Assembly (NCBI GenBank): GCA_013388565.1
Contig: JACAEZ010000166.1
Span: 1-8,132 of the forward strand
Direction: 5' to 3'
From: Campylobacterales bacterium
GTDB lineage: Bacteria; Campylobacterota; Campylobacteria; Campylobacterales; JACAEZ01
Length of the DNA stretch: 8,132 bases
Below the pieces are notes generated by a model that was given only the letters and a program-made list of their open reading frames with translations, searched no databases and was not told the origin of the DNA. The position numbers were made by a program, and so were the translations under genes. Below are positions 5,303 through 8,132 of the stretch, one piece after another (the first letter of the stretch is position 1; each line of letters begins with the position of its first letter).

Positions 5303-6600
5303 GAAAAGATTTTTTAAAGCAGTTAGTGTTAGCATTAGCTTCACTAATTGCTATCTTCTCTTTAGTTTTATATGGCTTTATTAAAAGCTCAATCTACGAA
5401 GATATAGTTATCGAAACTACTGATTTAGCCAAATTTATATCAAACTCCAAAACAAAATACAAAATCAATGAGACAATTTGTGTATCTTCTATCGACTTGC
5501 CTCGAAATAAAAGTGAAATCAAAGTTGTAAAGCCAGAATTTTATGTAAATGGGCTTTTTATAAAAGAGTATAGTGAAGAGAATAAAAAATATATAGATTT
5601 TTACTATCCATACAATTACGAAGAGAACTCTTTTATAAAAATATCAAAAGATATAACAAATGTGCATAAACTACTTGATAAAATATTTAAAAGTATTGTT
5701 ATCATAAATATTTTTAGCATGATACTTATTGCTATTTATGCTTTTTTCTTGTCAAATCTGTTTAGTACACCGATTAATAATCTTTCAAAACAACTATCAA
5801 ACATGAATGAGTATGAAATATCTAATATAAATGAAACAAGAATTCATGAAGAGTTTGTACCTTTAGCTAAAACAATAAATAAGCTACTTGAAAGAATTCA
5901 AACATTTGTAAAATATCAAAAAGAGCTATTTATCGGTATTGCTCATGAACTAAAAACTCCATTGGCTGTCATGAAACTAAAAAATGAGGTCACTTTAAAA
6001 AGACCACGAGAAGCTGAAAAATATATAGAAGCATTAGAATTAAACATTAAAACAATAAATGAGATGAATACAATGATTTCAAATATATTAGAAATTGGAC
6101 GACAAGAGGGTGCTCATTTTGAACAACCTATAGAGATTGATATTATAGATTTTTTAAATAAAAAAGCAAACGATTATAAACTACTTGCAAAAAAAGATAA
6201 TAAAATTATAAATATAGATTTAAATCCAAAACAGTTAAAACTTAGAATGCAAATAAGTTTACTACACCAAATTGTTCAAAATTTTGTACAAAATGGTATT
6301 AAATTTACACCAGAAGGTAAAACAATAGAGCTTAAAAGCTACATTTTAGATAGTGAATTTGTCATAGAAGTCTTAAATGAAGGGAGTAGTATAAAAGAGA
6401 ATATTGATTATTTCGCTCCATTTAAAAGAGAAGGCAACAAAGCAGGAGCGGGGCTTGGTCTATTTTTAGCAAAAGGTGCAGCAGATGCACTGGGTGGAAA
6501 TATAACTCTTAAAAATAGAGATGATAAGAACGGTGTGATTGCATCTTTTAAAATGCCACTAACTTGTCCCTTACAAAATAAATCTGATAGAAAAAGATAA
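5281..6600 (+). CDS. Membrane sensor histidine kinase, probable partner of the HsrA-type regulator
   Basis: This two-component sensor is predicted to autophosphorylate and pass phosphate to the adjacent regulator. It has TM1 at about 14-35, a periplasmic loop of about 100 residues (36-137) containing one Cys (Cys67), TM2 at about 138-160, and a HAMP-like linker at about 161-212. In the HisKA helix pair, FIGIAHELKTPLAVMK (217-232) carries phospho-acceptor His222. The ATP-binding domain has an N-box QNFVQNGIKFTP (333-344, Asn338), a G1 box altered to NEGSSI (Asn366 in place of the usual Asp), and G2 GAGLGLFLAKGAADALGG (389-406). The loop resembles no sensor domain I recognise, so the signal is unknown. 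The gene overlaps hsrA by 22 bp and starts at TTG; thyX follows after 11 bp. The TTG is inferred from the GAGG at 5268; true N-termini could begin a few residues later. Confidence 0.92.
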   Translation: MLSKGSIRKDFLKQLVLALASLIAIFSLVLYGFIKSSIYEDIVIETTDLAKFISNSKTKYKINETICVSSIDLPRNKSEIKVVKPEFYVNGLFIKEYSEENKKYIDFYYPYNYEENSFIKISKDITNVHKLLDKIFKSIVIINIFSMILIAIYAFFLSNLFSTPINNLSKQLSNMNEYEISNINETRIHEEFVPLAKTINKLLERIQTFVKYQKELFIGIAHELKTPLAVMKLKNEVTLKRPREAEKYIEALELNIKTINEMNTMISNILEIGRQEGAHFEQPIEIDIIDFLNKKANDYKLLAKKDNKIINIDLNPKQLKLRMQISLLHQIVQNFVQNGIKFTPEGKTIELKSYILDSEFVIEVLNEGSSIKENIDYFAPFKREGNKAGAGLGLFLAKGAADALGGNITLKNRDDKNGVIASFKMPLTCPLQNKSDRKR

Positions 6601-6611
6601 AAAGGTATTTC

Positions 6612-7448
6612 ATGATAGAGATGATAAATAAAAAAGAGAATATTTTTGGTGATAGTATCGCATTTGTTGAAAATTGGGATTTTAGCAAAGCAAATTTGAG
6701 TGAAGAAAATAGAATAAAAGCTATCACACAAGTAGCAAGTATTTGCTATCAATCACCAAATGCAATAGGTAGTGAAAATCTTTATAATAGATTAAAAGCC
6801 GAAAGTATAGGACTTCCATCTAGCAGTTTTGAGTTTGTACCTGTACTGCTTGATATGCAAAACAACAGACACTCTGAATTATTAAAATTTGAATTTTCAA
6901 GTATTAAAAAGTTTGGTGAAGTTGTGGAAGAGAGATACTATCTTACAAACTATAGAGCAATTTTATTTGATTATGAAAAAAATAAAAATGGCTACTCATT
7001 TGACATCACAAAACTTTACAATACACAAACAGAGTGCGAAATTATCAAAAAATATTTTCATATATTTTTATTTAAAGTAGATTTGCCAACAAGAAGCCAA
7101 ATGGTGCGACATAGAGTCTCTTGGCAAGAACTTTCAAGACGATATGTAAGTGGTAAAAGAGTCCCATTTGAATTTTATTACAGTCAAAACTTAAACGATG
7201 ATGAGACAAAAAAAATAGTTGAAAGTTGTGTAAATCACTACTACAAACTACTAGAAAATGGTATAAAACCGCAAGAGGCTAGAAGAGTAATCCCTCAAAT
7301 GGCATATACTCAAATTTGGGGAGCATTTTATCCATCTCAACTTGATAATTTTTTCAAGTTAAGATGTGATGTTCATGCACAGTTGGAAATTCAGCAAGTT
7401 GCACTCACCATGAAAGAGTTAATAGAAAAACAGAAGGAATTTTCATGA
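6612..7448 (+). CDS. thyX: Flavin-dependent thymidylate synthase ThyX, divergent long form
   Basis: ThyX methylates dUMP to dTMP using methylene-tetrahydrofolate, NAD(P)H and FAD. The core signature is visible as QMVRHRVSWQELSRRYVSG (163-181), and the C-terminal part has ARRVIPQ (223-229) and FFKLRCDVHAQLEIQQVA (247-264) with the expected catalytic Arg251 and the HAQxEI motif. Two points are odd. The signature reads RHR-six residues-Ser, one residue shorter than the canonical RHRX7S. The upstream HxSxxEH-type motif is replaced by GLPSSSFEF (67-75), and the usual NAR of the C-terminal half is FYPS (239-242). At 278 aa it is longer than the roughly 207-aa ThyX of Campylobacter and Helicobacter and is clearly a different branch. 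AAAGG at 6601-6605 supports the ATG at 6612. It overlaps aroB by 4 bp. Family membership is firm; activity is inferred. Confidence 0.87.
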   Translation: MIEMINKKENIFGDSIAFVENWDFSKANLSEENRIKAITQVASICYQSPNAIGSENLYNRLKAESIGLPSSSFEFVPVLLDMQNNRHSELLKFEFSSIKKFGEVVEERYYLTNYRAILFDYEKNKNGYSFDITKLYNTQTECEIIKKYFHIFLFKVDLPTRSQMVRHRVSWQELSRRYVSGKRVPFEFYYSQNLNDDETKKIVESCVNHYYKLLENGIKPQEARRVIPQMAYTQIWGAFYPSQLDNFFKLRCDVHAQLEIQQVALTMKELIEKQKEFS

Positions 7449-8132
7449 TAGTAGATATAAGTTTACCGCAAAACCCATACAAAGTTGTTATAGAAACGAT
7501 AGAGTATTTAAATTTTTCAGAAAAAAAAGTGGCAATTATCACAAATCCAAAGGTTGCTGGACTTCATTTAAGCTATTTATTAGAGCGATTAAGAGCAAAA
7601 GAGGTTTATATAATCACTATAGCAGATGGTGAAGAGTATAAAAATTTTGAGAGTGTACAGTTTATATTAGATAGATTATTTGACCATAGGCTTGATAGAA
7701 AATCGCTTTTAATAGCATTTGGTGGTGGAGTAATCGGTGATATTACAGGTTTTTGTGCATCTATTTTTCAAAGAGGAGTTGATTTTATTCAAATTCCAAC
7801 AACTCTTTTAAGCCAAGTTGATGCCAGTGTTGGCGGAAAAACTGGAGTAAATAACAGATTTGGGAAAAATTTAGTAGGTAGTTTTTATCAACCAAAATCA
7901 GTTTTTATCGATACAAATTTTCTTTTAACTCTTCCAAAAAGAGAGTTTGGGGCAGGTGTAGCAGAGATTGTAAAAATGGCTGTTACATTTGATAAAGATT
8001 TTTTTGAGTGGCTTAAAGAGCATGATTTGAGAGATTTTAATAATCTTAAAATTGCAATAAAAAGGTCTGTTGAGATAAAAGCAAAAGTTGTAATAGAAGA
8101 TGAAAAAGAAAATGGAATTAGAGCTGCTTTAA
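7445..8132 (+). CDS. aroB: 3-dehydroquinate synthase AroB, N-terminal two-thirds (3' end outside window)
   Basis: AroB turns DAHP into 3-dehydroquinate, the second step of the shikimate pathway, with NAD and a divalent metal. The 229 codons present out of about 345 contain the NAD-binding DGEEYKNFES (61-70), AFGGGVIGDITGFCASIFQR (91-110), IPTTLLSQVDASVGGKTGVN (117-136), GKNLVGSFYQP (140-150), and LPKREFGAGVAEIVK (163-177) with metal ligand Glu174. The frame leaves the window within the region leading to the LNFGHT motif, so the two metal-binding His are not seen. The ATG at 7445 overlaps the thyX stop as ATGA, and AAGGA at 7434-7438 is at good spacing, so translation is coupled. Chorismate made downstream feeds the p-aminobenzoate arm of folate synthesis, which thyX and folB also touch. 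Confidence 0.96.
   Translation, partial: MIVDISLPQNPYKVVIETIEYLNFSEKKVAIITNPKVAGLHLSYLLERLRAKEVYIITIADGEEYKNFESVQFILDRLFDHRLDRKSLLIAFGGGVIGDITGFCASIFQRGVDFIQIPTTLLSQVDASVGGKTGVNNRFGKNLVGSFYQPKSVFIDTNFLLTLPKREFGAGVAEIVKMAVTFDKDFFEWLKEHDLRDFNNLKIAIKRSVEIKAKVVIEDEKENGIRAAL

Noticed and set aside
5141..5344. Minus-strand 67-codon open frame over the hsrA-kinase junction
   Set aside because: It is an antisense shadow of the winged-helix region and kinase start, with no supporting signals.
6408..6752. Minus-strand 114-codon open frame over the kinase end and thyX start
   Set aside because: It is antisense to the conserved G2 region of the kinase and the start of thyX, with no recognisable domain.
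6889..7080. 63-codon plus-strand frame inside thyX
   Set aside because: It overlaps thyX in another frame; the thyX frame holds the family motifs.
1..8132. tRNA, rRNA, CRISPR array, insertion sequence or attachment site
   Set aside because: No cloverleaf-like sequence, regularly spaced repeats, transposase motif or terminal inverted repeats were seen on reading both strands.

Overview
The window reads as chromosomal DNA of a low-GC Campylobacterota (epsilonproteobacterium). The free-living Arcobacter/Sulfurimonas side fits better than Campylobacter or Helicobacter, but the genus is not resolved. The reasons are the very AT-rich codon use, the short RecO and FolB forms, and above all an OmpR-family regulator whose C-terminal half is almost the same as I remember for HsrA of Helicobacter pylori and CosR of Campylobacter jejuni.

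Left part: the window opens inside a TonB-dependent outer-membrane receptor (1-1116, +), complete at its C-terminus. It converges on a two-gene minus-strand unit made of a diguanylate cyclase (3139-1859) followed after 2 bp by recO (1856-1236). An AT-rich inverted repeat at 1198-1233 may terminate both transcripts. The cyclase has three recognisable domains: a globin-coupled heme sensor, a CZB zinc-binding domain and a catalytic GGEEF domain with an intact inhibitory site.

Middle: the 448-bp gap between the divergent cyclase and plsY contains a stretch (about 3198-3560, +) that looks like a decayed protein gene. Peptide-like pieces alternate between two frames and are broken by stops. Next come plsY and folB (3588-4539), overlapping by 11 bp, with folB starting at TTG.

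Right part: a good extended -10 promoter set in dense AT palindromes and repeats (4555-4624) precedes a tightly packed unit of hsrA-type response regulator, sensor histidine kinase, thyX and aroB (aroB cut by the window end). The gaps are an overlap, 11 bp and a 4-bp ATGA overlap, so one transcript is likely. The regulator keeps the complete phosphorylation site that is lost in the orphan regulators HsrA and CosR, and here it has a kinase beside it.

Together the genes cover envelope lipid synthesis (plsY), folate and thymidylate synthesis (folB, thyX), the shikimate pathway (aroB), recombination repair (recO), and two sensing systems: second messenger c-di-GMP under probable gas/redox and zinc input, and a two-component system built on a regulator family known for redox homeostasis. 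No RNA genes, IS elements or CRISPR arrays were seen.
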